From CAJINA01 sp964636125 (GTDB lineage: Bacteria > Desulfobacterota > Desulfobacteria > Desulfobacterales > CAJINA01), in NCBI GenBank assembly GCA_964636125.1, contig CAZWPX010000017.1:16460-80459 (forward strand): DNA of 64,000 bases, written 5' to 3'. Below, piece by piece: positions 33,725 to 42,746 of this stretch; within the stretch, counting starts at the first letter, position 1, and each line of letters starts with the position of its first letter. Made by a program: the position numbers and the translations under genes. The notes below the pieces were generated by a model. That model saw only the letters and a program-made list of their open reading frames with translations, was not told the origin of the DNA and did not search any database.

Positions 33725-34219
33725 TTAGTCCTGTTTTTCCTGTTCGATCAGCCTGTCGAAAATCAAGCCGAAAAATCCGTGGCCGGCAGACGATAAAAAC
33801 TGCCAGCCCAGGTGTGTCAGGCATTTTGAACAGATGGAAACCCGCCACAGGTATCCTGCAAACCAGGTGAACTCATCCGAAGCAGGGCCCACTGGCCGGC
33901 AGCCGGGCGCCTCGCTGAAACAGCCGATTTCATAAACGACGCCAATGGGGTTGGCGAATGTGTGGCGATGGCTGCCGTTTATCCAGGTGCCTTGATTGGG
34001 GTCAGTTACCATGTTCGCACACTGGCGACAGAGAATGTACCGGTGCCCTTTTGTTTCAGGCTCCGCGACCGCGGCCGCAGGCGCGGCGCTTGTGAGGGGA
34101 TTTGTTTTTCCCACCGGGTCTTTAAAATTCAATGCCTCCCGGCCAGGCATGCATAAAGACGGGTGCACCGCTTGCGGCCGTTCTGAAAAACAGGCTGTCG
34201 GTAACGGACTGTTTTGCAT
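33725..34219 (-). CDS. Stand-alone CULT-domain (cereblon-like thalidomide-binding fold) protein
   Basis: 164 residues: a low-complexity N-terminal extension to about residue 58, then one CULT domain. Zinc ligands C64 and C67 (LCRQC) and C130 and C133 (CSKC) fit the family. The aromatic cage tryptophans W119, W125 and W139 (FTWF, YLW, HLGW) have spacings of 6 and 14, identical to W380, W386 and W400 of human cereblon. Bacterial single-domain versions such as the Magnetospirillum protein are about 125 residues and bind cyclic imides and uridine-like ligands; the native role is unsettled. It converges with the response regulator gene. No export signal is clear. Confidence 0.85.
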   Translation of the reverse strand: MQNSPLPTACFSERPQAVHPSLCMPGREALNFKDPVGKTNPLTSAAPAAAVAEPETKGHRYILCRQCANMVTDPNQGTWINGSHRHTFANPIGVVYEIGCFSEAPGCRPVGPASDEFTWFAGYLWRVSICSKCLTHLGWQFLSSAGHGFFGLIFDRLIEQEKQD

Positions 34220-34352
34220 TAAATACTGACCCTCCTATTCAGATTGCGCCTGCTGCGGTATAAGATCCGAGTGCTTCAACCCCGGCATCGGCAGGCCGGC
34301 GGCCGGGCACCCAGGGACGCGCATCCATACAAATTACAGGTTTCAGGCAAAC

Positions 34353-34904
34353 ATGTCAAAAAAAGAGCCGCAAAATCATATCGAAAGCGGACGCCAGGGT
34401 GAGACCGCCGTTCCCTGGGTGTCGGATACGGCCTGGCGCAGTGCCAACCGCGCTATCGGACACCTGTGCACCCGCCATTATTCGTCGCTTGGCCCGGCCC
34501 GGGAAATCACCAGGGACCTGATAGCCTGCCTGGAACAAATCTTTCCACTGCTGGACCAGCTCTGCGGCCAGACCTGTTCAATCTGTCGGACCCCTTGCTG
34601 CCAGATAGCCACGGTGTGGTTTGACTATAAAGATCTGGTTTTCATGCATCTGTCCGGTTTGGAAACACCCCCTGGGCAAATCACCCGTAAACCTGCTGGG
34701 GCTTGTACTTACGGTGGCCCTGCCGGATGCCGCCTCCCCCGCCTGGGCAGGCCCTGGATCTGTGCGTGGTACCTGTGCCCCCCGCAAAAGGGCCTGCTCA
34801 CCGCGGCGCCCCGGGATAAGCTGCGCTTGTTTGCAGAAAACATCCGGAACATCAAGCGCCTCCGCAAGCAGATGGAGGCTGAATTCATCCAGATCACGTC
34901 TTGA
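34353..34904 (+). CDS. Conserved Cys-rich protein, possible zinc/iron-chelating domain
   Basis: 183-residue soluble protein not assigned to a named function. It is Cys-rich: TCSICRTPCC near residue 75 (CX2CX3CC), CTYGGPAGC, and PWICAWYLCP. This spacing resembles YkgJ-like CxxCxxCC metal-binding proteins, with the GCRLPRLGRPWIC part similar to the second half of that domain. The ends are helical and charged. It stands alone after the CULT gene on the opposite strand. Hypothetical, likely metal-binding. Confidence 0.65.
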   Translation: MSKKEPQNHIESGRQGETAVPWVSDTAWRSANRAIGHLCTRHYSSLGPAREITRDLIACLEQIFPLLDQLCGQTCSICRTPCCQIATVWFDYKDLVFMHLSGLETPPGQITRKPAGACTYGGPAGCRLPRLGRPWICAWYLCPPQKGLLTAAPRDKLRLFAENIRNIKRLRKQMEAEFIQITS

Positions 34905-35013
34905 ATGGGCATGTATCAAAGAAAATGCTTGACATGCCACAATGTGGTATGCCAAGGTGGTGTTACGGTATGAAATCAGTCTCCATCTAATGCCGTTCAA
35001 ATCTCCCTTGTAG

Positions 35014-35052
35014 GCGGGCGACTTATTCCCCATGAGTCGCCCGCATTTCTTT
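35014..35052 (+). terminator. Intrinsic terminator-like hairpin
   Basis: Perfect 10-base arms GCGGGCGACT (35014-35023) and AGTCGCCCGC (35035-35044), loop of 11 bases, followed by ATTTCTTTT. It would end transcription of the Cys-rich protein gene about 110 bases upstream. Confidence 0.7.
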
Positions 35053-35085
35053 TAAAATGCTATAAATCGTGCATCTCTAACGATT

Positions 35086-35117
35086 AAAAGGGGTTCCATT
35101 CGGAGCCCCTTTTCTCA
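35086..35117 (+). terminator. Second terminator-like hairpin
   Basis: AAAAGGGGTTCC (35086-35097) pairs with GGAGCCCCTTTT (35102-35113) with one G-T or mismatch and a four-base loop. The A and T runs on both sides allow it to act in either direction. Confidence 0.6.
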
Positions 35118-35360
35118 TTGGTCGCCAAACCTGGTCAAATCAATCATTTACTGCTGGCAAAATGCTGACAATTTGCTGTCAATCGGATATTATTGAGAAG
35201 ATTCTGGAGATCCTTTCAAATGTAGGTAAAATCGATGGTGTATTCAGGCCCGCAGATTTGAAGACAGGCGCCCCCGGGTTTTCTAACCTCCTTGAATTAC
35301 ACTAACAAGCTGTTTTAACATACAATCCATTTTATCAATTTTAGCGAATATTGGCTTCGT

Positions 35361-35414
35361 GGCAAGGATCCCCAATATATAAGCAAGCTGTTTTTCGGGT
35401 GATACGCTTAACAT
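35361..35414 (+). repeat. Dispersed repeat, family B copy 1
   Basis: About 54 bases starting GGCAAGGATC and containing CAAGCTGTTTTTCGGGTGA match, with scattered changes, the stretch at 39718-39771 in the same orientation. The second copy can be read as a degraded tyrosine-recombinase C-terminus. Confidence 0.5.
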
Positions 35415-35765
35415 ACATGTAGTATGCGTGGCCTAACTGTGATTTTGTATCGTCAGTTTTGGAAAAATGCCCTATTGGGGTCTCTGGGATGGTTCGGGGG
35501 TAATGAGTGGGTGAAAGTATTGGCCTGTAGTCGTGCGTTTTCGCCTTTCTTCGAATCATCCGATAAATTGCTAAAATTTGACAAAAACACCCCCAACTGA
35601 TAGTTTTGCCTGGAGTTTTGCTTGGAGTTTCGCCATTCTTTCATGAACCTTTGGGCGAAGGGTTTGTAAGGGGCGAATTACATAACAGGTATTTTCATTA
35701 GGGCCTCAATTATCAAATTAACTATGAACAAACGATCTCGAAATCTATGGGCTGTTTCTAAAAAG

Positions 35766-35892
35766 TTACTGTAGCGATGCTAAGCAGGCTACTATTATTA
35801 CAGCAGCCCTGAATGTTTGTGCCAGTTTCTCATAGAGTGTTGCAATACGCCGGTGGCCTTTAAGCTTGGCCCACTTCGCATTATATTTTACT
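35766..35892 (-). mobile_element. IS5-family transposase, C-terminal remnant
   Basis: On the minus strand 35892-35766 reads KYNAKWAKLKGHRRIATLYE followed by KLAQTFRAAVIIVACLASLQ and a stop. The RRIATLYEKLAQTF-AA pattern is the conserved C-terminal helix region of IS5-type DDE transposases. Stops occur just upstream in that frame, so only about 41 codons survive. A GGGCTGTTTCTAAAAA string at 35749 may be an element end. It lies 30 bases before the MopE-repeat gene. Confidence 0.65.
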
Positions 35893-35922
35893 ATCTATAG
35901 ACTTTATTTAGGGACTATCTAA

Positions 35923-38109
35923 GTGAAAAAATCCATCAATACATGCAGATCCGTCACTCTTTTACTACTTATTCTATTTATATTACTAATCACAACCAAA
36001 ACCATTATGGCTGGCGTTGTAGGAGATGCAAATAATGATGGGAAGAGAGGACTTGAAGATGTTATTTTTATTCTTCAAGAATTAGGGGGAATGGAACACC
36101 TCGCTGATGTTGACAATGATGGATATAGTGCCTCTATAGATTGCGACGACATCGACCCAAGCATTAATCCTAGCGCCGAAGAGGTCTGCAACGGTCTTGA
36201 TGACGACTGTGACGGGGACATAGATGAAGGTTTTGATCTTGGTGATCCCTGTGTCGTCGGTAGCGGAGTGTGTCAAAATAACGGTGTCAAGGTTTGCACC
36301 GGAGACGGCCAAGGTACGGAGTGCAGCGCAGCGGCGGGTTCTCCTGATACGGAGGTCTGCAACGGGCTTGATGACAACTGTGACGGGACAATAGATGAGG
36401 GTTTTGACCTTGGTAATCCCTGTATCGTTGGGGTCGGCGCATGCCAAAATAGTGGCGTTAAGGTTTGCACCGGAGACGGCCAGGGTACGGAGTGCAGCGC
36501 AACGGCAGGTTCGCCTGGCACAGAGGTCTGCAACGGGTTAGATGACGACTGTGACGGTGATATCGATGAAGATTTGGTGGGGCCACCCTGTGCGAATCAA
36601 GATGGCGTCTGCGCTGGCTCAACACAGACTTGTGGCGGTGCTGCAGGCTGGCAGCCTTGCACAGCAGGTACTTACAGTTCTAATAGCGCAGAATATGAAA
36701 TTTTTGAAGTTTCCTGCGACGGCCTGGATAACAATTGTGATGGCCGAACAGATGCAGTGGACCAGGATAATGATTCCCATATCAGCCTGGCATGTGGCGG
36801 TATCGATTGTAACGATCAAAATCCACTGATATCCCCAGACGCAAACGAGATATGTGGAGACGGCCTAGACAACGATTGTAGCGGAACGATAGACGATAAA
36901 GATGTAGATCAGGACGGGTACATTGATAGCGCCTGCGGGGGCGACGATTGTAACGATCAAAATCCGCTGATGTACCTCGGGGCACCCGAAATATGCGACA
37001 ACCTGGACAACGATTGTAACGGGACTGCAGACGATAAAGATGGGGATCAAGACGGGTATATTGATATTGCCTGTCTGGGAACAGATTGCAATGATGCTTC
37101 TGCTTTTGCAAACCCAGACGCTGCCGAGGTATGCGGTGACGGGCTGGACAATGACTGTGATGGTTCAATTGACAATAAGGATGCGGATGGCGATTCATAT
37201 ATTGATGCAGCGTGTGGCGGTTTGGACTGCAATGACACTGAGTATGAGATGTATCCTGGTGCTGCTGAGGTCTGCGGTGACGGGCTGGACAATGACTGTG
37301 ACGGCACAGCTGACAATAAGGACTCGGATGGCGATACATATATTGATGCAGCGTGTGGAGGGGATGACTGCAATGATACCGACGCGCTGATTCATCCTGG
37401 AATGGATGAAATTTGTGGTAACGCAGTGGATGAGGATTGCTCGGGAGCAGTTGACGATAAAGATTCAGATGGGGATGGATTTATCGACAATTCATCTTCC
37501 TGCGGTGGTACAGATTGCAATGATTCTGAAGCTGCTGTTTATCCGGGTGCCAGTGAAATCCTTGACATGAAGGACAATGACTGTGATGGCTTTATTGATG
37601 AGGGGCTTATTCCAATCGGTAGCATTATCATTACAGAAATTATGAAGAGCCCCCTCGCAGTACCTGACACTGAAGGTGAATGGTTTGAGGTGTTTAATAG
37701 ATCTGCTTTCCCAATTAATATGGACTCATGGGTGATCAAAGATTTTGGCACAGATAGTTTTACTGTAAGTGCGCCATCAGGATTAATTGTTCTACCAGGA
37801 GATTTTGCTGTCTTTTGCCGAAATGGAAATATGGCCCTAAATGGCGGCGTTGGATGCAACTATGTATACGATAATTTTTCCCTTAGTGATAACGAAGATG
37901 AAATTGTACTGGAAATTAACGACGTTGTAATAGACGAAGTTATGTACAACGGCTCCTTTCCCAATTCTCCTGGAAAATCAATGAATTTGGGCGCGAATAC
38001 TTTTGACCATGTAGCAAACAACAACGGCAGTTTTTGGTGCAATGCAACAACGCTATTTGGAGGGGGAGATTTTGGATCACCGCAATTCATGAATGAAGTG
38101 TGTTATTGA
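35923..38109 (+). CDS. Secreted MopE-type metal-binding repeat protein with C-terminal lamin-tail domain
   Basis: 728 residues. It has a signal peptide (a hydrophobic segment at about 10-28 ending near TIMA), then a dockerin-like GDANNDGKRGLEDVIFIL segment. About ten calcium/copper-type repeats follow, with the form CNGLDDDCDGDIDEG or CGDGLDNDCDG, alternating with DxDGDxYIDAACGGxDCND. The C-terminus (about 565-728) is a lamin-tail-like beta domain (IIITEIMKSPLAVPDTEGEWFEVFNRSAFPI, SWVIKDFG). Start GTG 35923 follows AGGGA by eight bases. Such proteins are surface or secreted. The gene is AT-richer than the flanking regions and follows a transposase remnant, which suggests acquisition. Confidence 0.85.
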   Translation: MKKSINTCRSVTLLLLILFILLITTKTIMAGVVGDANNDGKRGLEDVIFILQELGGMEHLADVDNDGYSASIDCDDIDPSINPSAEEVCNGLDDDCDGDIDEGFDLGDPCVVGSGVCQNNGVKVCTGDGQGTECSAAAGSPDTEVCNGLDDNCDGTIDEGFDLGNPCIVGVGACQNSGVKVCTGDGQGTECSATAGSPGTEVCNGLDDDCDGDIDEDLVGPPCANQDGVCAGSTQTCGGAAGWQPCTAGTYSSNSAEYEIFEVSCDGLDNNCDGRTDAVDQDNDSHISLACGGIDCNDQNPLISPDANEICGDGLDNDCSGTIDDKDVDQDGYIDSACGGDDCNDQNPLMYLGAPEICDNLDNDCNGTADDKDGDQDGYIDIACLGTDCNDASAFANPDAAEVCGDGLDNDCDGSIDNKDADGDSYIDAACGGLDCNDTEYEMYPGAAEVCGDGLDNDCDGTADNKDSDGDTYIDAACGGDDCNDTDALIHPGMDEICGNAVDEDCSGAVDDKDSDGDGFIDNSSSCGGTDCNDSEAAVYPGASEILDMKDNDCDGFIDEGLIPIGSIIITEIMKSPLAVPDTEGEWFEVFNRSAFPINMDSWVIKDFGTDSFTVSAPSGLIVLPGDFAVFCRNGNMALNGGVGCNYVYDNFSLSDNEDEIVLEINDVVIDEVMYNGSFPNSPGKSMNLGANTFDHVANNNGSFWCNATTLFGGGDFGSPQFMNEVCY

Positions 38110-38606
38110 TAAAGATTTTGGAAAAATTTCAAAATATCCTATTTCCCTTGTAGCGGGGTTGCAAAGAGAGGAATTTTCTTCTTTCATGTCGGGGCGGGGC
38201 AACATAGTATCTGTAAAATTGTTTAGAGACTCATATAAATTCTGCCTAAAGTGCCAAATAGTCAAACTTGAAACTTTTGTTATATTTTATTCCTTGTACA
38301 TCTCTGGCTCCTGAAAGAATTGTGATATCACCATTCCCGGTTCAATAGACTCCGGTGGTGCTTACTGAGATGATATCTGTAATCGAAGTATTATTATCAT
38401 GCCTATTATTTTGTGTTAAAACGGCCTTTCGGATATAGTTTCTCAAGCTGATACTACACTTAATTGCCAACATCCACATTTTAGTATTCCTATAATTCGC
38501 TGCTGCTTCCAATCTTATTCAAATTTGCGCATCAAGTTCACTATTTATGCTTCTCGATGAATGCAATTCTGTACTTCAATCTTATCTCTTGTAGCGACAA
38601 TATAAA
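38110..38606. other. AT-rich intergenic region
   Basis: About 500 bases with no supported gene. A GTGATATCACCATT...CTCCGGTGGTG stretch (about 38319-38360) resembles one at about 39559-39595, perhaps another diverged repeat. Nothing else recognised. Confidence 0.45.
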
Positions 38607-38630
38607 ATGGCTAGCAATGTGAGGGAAAGT

Positions 38631-38999
38631 ATGCGGCTTAGTAACAATTATTCAATGAAAAAAATATATGTTGAAGCTTGCCCAATAGCAAAAATTAGTT
38701 TTTGGATTGGTGCCATAACATTTGCGTCGTGGTTGCTGGCAGTTCTACTGGGGCTAACATTTCCCGCACCGCCAGGTCATGCTTCACCCGCTTTAGGCAA
38801 AGCTGGTGCACTTTTTGTGATTTTAATGCTATTATCTATACTGCTGTCTATTGGAACATTGATAATCACGGTAACCACGTTAATCTTAGTTATAGTTAGC
38901 AAAGGCGAACGAAAAGGTATTGTTTTAGCAATGACCGGGCTTGCCCTTGCCGGAATACCTTGGTTATATGGGCCTGTCACCCGCCTGATTAATTTTTAA
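38631..38999 (+). CDS. Small multi-span membrane protein, unknown function
   Basis: 122 residues from ATG 38631, which follows GAGGGA by five bases; an earlier ATG at 38607 has no ribosome-binding site. Hydrophobic segments at roughly 18-40, 58-86 and 92-112 suggest three transmembrane helices. A basic KGERKG loop precedes the last. There is no known family signature. It lies in the AT-rich island, 58 bases before another small membrane-protein gene on the same strand. Confidence 0.55.
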   Translation: MRLSNNYSMKKIYVEACPIAKISFWIGAITFASWLLAVLLGLTFPAPPGHASPALGKAGALFVILMLLSILLSIGTLIITVTTLILVIVSKGERKGIVLAMTGLALAGIPWLYGPVTRLINF

Positions 39000-39057
39000 G
39001 TAAAACAATTGCTCACCGATTCACAAGGTAGATAGCAGGCGCTAAAAATTTACCGAT

Positions 39058-39429
39058 ATGCGATTAGTGAAAACTACCAGTTTTAGTGTGCCCCGATTAT
39101 TCGCCATCGTAACATTATTTGCTATTTTGATTGATGGTATAGTTACTATAGTTTTCTTTTTAAACGATTGGAAACAAGGTGCTTTTAATTTTACGATATT
39201 CCATTTGCCGCTTTTTATCCTCGGTTATTTTTTCTGGTTCGGCCGTAAATTATCGGTTATACTATCGGCTTTTCTCTTATCCGTTTTACTTGGATTATAT
39301 GGAATAGGGTATTTATATATTGCGGCCGAAGCGTATAGTTTTTCTATTTTTCTGTTAGCAGTTGCAAATTTTATTGCCGCCGTCTCTTCGGTCCTATCCC
39401 TAATTAACAGATTCAGGCGATTGGATTAA
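39058..39429 (+). CDS. Small four-span membrane protein, unknown function
   Basis: 123 residues, very hydrophobic. It has four likely helices at about 11-32, 42-60, 68-92 and 94-115, with short polar loops (NDWKQG, GRKLS, NRFRRLD end). No clear ribosome-binding site precedes the ATG and no family is recognised. Probably forms a pair with the preceding membrane-protein gene. The codon use is AT-rich like the rest of the island. Confidence 0.5.
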   Translation: MRLVKTTSFSVPRLFAIVTLFAILIDGIVTIVFFLNDWKQGAFNFTIFHLPLFILGYFFWFGRKLSVILSAFLLSVLLGLYGIGYLYIAAEAYSFSIFLLAVANFIAAVSSVLSLINRFRRLD

Positions 39430-39945
39430 TATAGACAAACTGGTTTAATCAATTCTGTTTTGGATCACTTTAGGTTTTATGCCAGCCTCATGCTACAGCG
39501 TTATCGATCTGTGGTATCTCCAACGAAGTTGGAAATATCGTTGCTATAAAAAACGGTGATATCATCATTCATGGTGCTCATGGCTCCGGTGGCGTTTTAC
39601 TGCTATTGGTCACAGGTTATAGAAACTTTGTGATATGCTCGAAAAGGAACTCGGCACCGATTAAAGATAACATTTTTAAATCACAACGTTTTTGTGCTAT
39701 ATGATATATTTGAAACTGGCAAGGATCTTCAAATTATCAGCAAACTGTCTTTCGGGCGACATGCTCAACATATCTTTGTCGGCATTTCGATATTCTGTAG
39801 ATTACGGTCCTGGTGCCATCACCAACAAGAAAAGGGTGAATTACGCGGGAGGCTCAATCGTTGAAAGAAAGCGACGGCCATCTGTATTTATCTTTCACAG
39901 AGAACCGGATGTTCACACATCCACAAGCAAAGTAGATCAGATACT
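39430..39945. other. AT-rich intergenic region with repeat remnants
   Basis: About 515 bases. It holds a fragment like the right end of repeat family A (GATCACTTTAGGTTTTA near 39462), the second copy of repeat family B, and no convincing intact gene. A 39692-39961 frame overlaps the next gene and has no family match. Confidence 0.5.
39718..39771 (+). repeat. Dispersed repeat, family B copy 2 (possible integrase remnant)
   Basis: Same element as 35361-35414. In one frame it reads FETGKDLQIISKLSFGRHAQ, which resembles the GxDLxxIxxLLGHxxxxTT end of tyrosine recombinases. The upstream RHSFATHL-like part appears frameshifted. Only a remnant at best. Confidence 0.4.
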
Positions 39946-40419
39946 ATGCCTAAAATTATAACCAAGATTGATATTAATGCGCCTATTGAACTGGCATTTG
40001 ATTTGGCCCGAAGTATCGATTTTCACGTTTTTACCCAGGCCAGTCATGGTGAAGTGGCTGTTGCAGGTGTCACATCGGGATTAATTAACGCCGGGGAAAC
40101 AGTAACATGGAGGGCAAAACATCTTGGTTTTTTCCAATATTTAACCGTTGAAATAACGGCGTTCGATAAGCCTTATCATTTAAGGGATTCACAGGTGAAA
40201 GGCGCTTTTAAGCGGTTTGATCATGACCACCTGTTTGAATTAAACGGCAGCAAAACAATTATGACGGATGTGTTTGATTATGATGCTCCATTTTCTTTTC
40301 TGGGACGGTTGGTCGATGTTATTTACTTAGAAAAATATATGACCAATTTTTTTATCAGCAAACAAAAATTGATAAAAACCGCTTTAGAATCCGATCAATG
40401 GGAAAAATATGTTTTTTAA
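39946..40419 (+). CDS. SRPBCC-superfamily (START-like) ligand-binding protein
   Basis: 157-residue soluble protein with the SRPBCC helix-grip pattern: ITKIDINAPIELAFDLARSIDFH at the start, GLINAGETVTWRAKHLGFFQYLTVEI in the middle strands, SKTIMTDVFDYDAPFSFLGRLVDVIYLEKYM and a long C-terminal helix. Such proteins bind hydrophobic ligands or act as cyclases. It is 28 bases upstream of the FAD reductase-cNMP fusion gene on the same strand, so the pair may act on the same lipid- or isoprenoid-like substrate. Confidence 0.75.
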   Translation: MPKIITKIDINAPIELAFDLARSIDFHVFTQASHGEVAVAGVTSGLINAGETVTWRAKHLGFFQYLTVEITAFDKPYHLRDSQVKGAFKRFDHDHLFELNGSKTIMTDVFDYDAPFSFLGRLVDVIYLEKYMTNFFISKQKLIKTALESDQWEKYVF

Positions 40420-40447
40420 TTGGCCATCATGACTTAGAGGAATCTAT

Positions 40448-42277
40448 TTGGGCACGACAACAACTAAAGACACATCATCGAGTATGAGGCTGAATAATGA
40501 ATCCGTAATCGGCGTTGTCGGTGGTGGACCGGCAGGAAGTTTATACAGCTACTTTGTTTTGGATCTGTCCGAAAGAGCAGGCTTGGATATAACTGTAGAT
40601 ATCTATGAAGATCAGGATTTTACCCGTCCAGGTCCGGCAGGCTGTAATCATTGTGGGGGAATCGTATCTGAATCACTGGTGCAATTGCTGGCCTCTGAAG
40701 GCATAAATTTACCCCCTAGCGTGGTGCAAAGAAGTTTCGATTCTTATGTGCTGCACATGGACGTGGGAAGCATAAAAATTGATACCCCCCTTGAAGAAAA
40801 GAGAATTGCCGCCATGTTTAGAGGAGCCGGCCCTTTAAAATCAAAAGGACTGGAGGGGGGAAGTTTTGATGGGTTTTTACAGAAACTGACTATCGAAAAG
40901 GGTGCCAATCTTATCAACCAGCGGGTTTCAAACATACACTTTGAAAACGGACACCCAATTATAAAAACCCGCCAAGGTATTTCCAAATCATATGACCTTA
41001 TTGTAGGCGCTACTGGATTAAATCCTAAATCTTTGGAATTATTTGAGGGGTTGGACTTTGGATTTCAACCTCCAAAAGCAACGAAGACACACATCTGCGA
41101 GTTTGAGTTGGGTACTGAAACAGTACAAAGATATTTCGGTAATTCATTGCATGTATTTCTAATAGATCTTCCTCGCCTGGAATTTGCCGCAATCGTTCCC
41201 AAGGGTAGATATGTGACTCTGGTTCTATTGGGTACGGATATAGATAAGGAGCTTGTACAGTCGTTATTGATGACCGACGAAATGAAAAAGTGTTTTCCTT
41301 CTGAAATCGATTTATTAAAAAGTTTGCCATGTAAGTGTTTCCCGAAAATGAATGTCGGTGCGGCTATCCTTCCCTTTAGCGATAGGATAGTGCTGGTGGG
41401 TGACTGTGCTGTTTCAAAATTGTATAAAAACGGTATCGGCGCTGCTTATATTGCCGCCAAATCGGCTGCAACAACATCTATGCTGCATGGCATCTCTTCT
41501 GACGATTTTCAAAAACATTACCTGCCAGTTTGCAAATCGCTCAATTTTGACAATGCACTCGGAAAAATCATTTTTGCCTTTGCACACAAAGTTCAAAACC
41601 GTAAGTCTACGAAACGAGGTATATTACGTATGATTTACAAGGAACAATCCAAGGCTGGTATCCATCGCCACATGAGCACAGTTTTGTGGGATACATTTAC
41701 AGGTAGTGCCCCTTATCGTGATATCTTTATGCGGACCCTAAAACCGGCATTTTGGTTGAATTTCATATGGAAATCAATTGTCGGTTTGTTCCCCTATAAA
41801 ATTGACAATACGATAGAATCGTCCGTTGTCAAAAGCGATGGGTTGGGGAAATTTTTTCAGAATGGTGAAAACATCGTCAAGCAGGGTGAAGAAGGTGAAT
41901 GTCTTTATGTAATACAATCTGGTGCCGTTGAAGTGTTCCAGGAGAACAATGGCGAGGAAATTCATATTGCCGTGTTGCATGAAGGTGACTTTTTTGGTGA
42001 GATGGCGGTTTTTGAGCGTGATGTACGTTCGGGTACGGTCCGATCAAAAGGTGATTCCCGTATACTTACTGTGGACAAAAAGACTTTACTAGGCAGAATA
42101 CAGGAAGACCCTTCGTTGGCCTTTCGCATCCTGCAAAAAATGTCATCTCGTATTCGTGAAATGGACACCCAAATAAGCAGGATAAAGGAGGCAGATCGTC
42201 GGAATTGGGGCACTCGCCCGGAAAAAAACCCGGAAAAAACAACTGACATGCTCGAAAATGAACGCGACTCTAATTAG
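40448..42277 (+). CDS. FAD-dependent reductase (geranylgeranyl-reductase-like) fused to a cyclic-nucleotide-binding domain
   Basis: 609 residues. The FAD domain begins IGVVGGGPAGSLYSYF (about residues 18-33), has a CNHCGG pair at about 70-75, and the GD motif VLVGDCAVSKLYKNGIGAAY near 315-335, as in geranylgeranyl reductase/halogenase-type flavoproteins. A basic linker follows. From about 462 a cNMP-binding domain reads FFQNGENIVKQGEEGECLYVI and EGDFFGEMAVFERDVRSGTVRS, with the phosphate-binding FGEMA box. Start TTG 40448 follows AGAGGA; ATG 40484 is an alternative. The fusion suggests redox activity gated by cyclic nucleotide. Substrate unknown; it pairs with the SRPBCC gene. Confidence 0.82.
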   Translation: MGTTTTKDTSSSMRLNNESVIGVVGGGPAGSLYSYFVLDLSERAGLDITVDIYEDQDFTRPGPAGCNHCGGIVSESLVQLLASEGINLPPSVVQRSFDSYVLHMDVGSIKIDTPLEEKRIAAMFRGAGPLKSKGLEGGSFDGFLQKLTIEKGANLINQRVSNIHFENGHPIIKTRQGISKSYDLIVGATGLNPKSLELFEGLDFGFQPPKATKTHICEFELGTETVQRYFGNSLHVFLIDLPRLEFAAIVPKGRYVTLVLLGTDIDKELVQSLLMTDEMKKCFPSEIDLLKSLPCKCFPKMNVGAAILPFSDRIVLVGDCAVSKLYKNGIGAAYIAAKSAATTSMLHGISSDDFQKHYLPVCKSLNFDNALGKIIFAFAHKVQNRKSTKRGILRMIYKEQSKAGIHRHMSTVLWDTFTGSAPYRDIFMRTLKPAFWLNFIWKSIVGLFPYKIDNTIESSVVKSDGLGKFFQNGENIVKQGEEGECLYVIQSGAVEVFQENNGEEIHIAVLHEGDFFGEMAVFERDVRSGTVRSKGDSRILTVDKKTLLGRIQEDPSLAFRILQKMSSRIREMDTQISRIKEADRRNWGTRPEKNPEKTTDMLENERDSN

Positions 42278-42746
42278 AGATAAGTATTTTATGAACGAAA
42301 CCGCTTCGCGGCAGTTTGAACCCAGTTTCCATAACAGATTCGCGGTGCATGATATTTTTTTTAGAAAACTTGTAATTTACAGTGAAATTTTTCTGCAACG
42401 TACCGTAATTTTCACTTTCATTTTTATCAAGACTGTGCAATGTTAAATACTGTAATTATTAGGAAAAATAGAAAGTCGATACTTTGCCCAGATAGCGCCT
42501 TTCATGCCAAAGTGATCGACGGCTTCGCACATACTTGTTTTTCGGACACGGGAGTCGAACCTGCAGCCAGCCTATTTATTGGCATTAATAGTGCAAATTC
42601 GTCGCATTCATTGCAGATTCTGTGACTAAACATCACAGGCATTCAGTTCGCATGACGGTTTGTAATTTCACCTATTGATGTTATGCCATAGATAATACCT
42701 ATTAGCTATCTATTCGTAATTGGCATTATCTATAAGCAGGCATCCA
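42278..42746. other. AT-rich intergenic region
   Basis: About 470 bases without a supported gene. It contains a string on the minus strand (42566-42546) resembling a tRNA T-arm (GGTTCGACTCCCG), too imperfect to call a tRNA. Short frames here have no ribosome-binding sites. Confidence 0.45.

Larger units (their letters stand above)
34905..35922. other. Gene-poor intergenic region at the left edge of the AT-rich island
   Basis: About 1 kb without a supported gene. It contains two terminator-like hairpins (35014-35052 and 35086-35117), a 54-base repeat shared with 39718-39771, and an IS5-type transposase fragment at 35766-35892. Short minus-strand frames at 35341-35559 and 35453-35644 have no ribosome-binding site or known family. 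Confidence 0.6.

Noticed and set aside
35341..35644. Two overlapping short minus-strand frames
   Set aside because: No ribosome-binding site or family similarity; they lie over a dispersed repeat.
39692..39961. 89-residue frame
   Set aside because: It spans a repeat copy and overlaps the SRPBCC gene start; more likely a repeat-derived frame than a gene.
42546..42566. tRNA-like T-arm string on the minus strand (possible att remnant)
   Set aside because: The T-stem has a mismatch and no acceptor, D-arm or anticodon arm could be traced around it.
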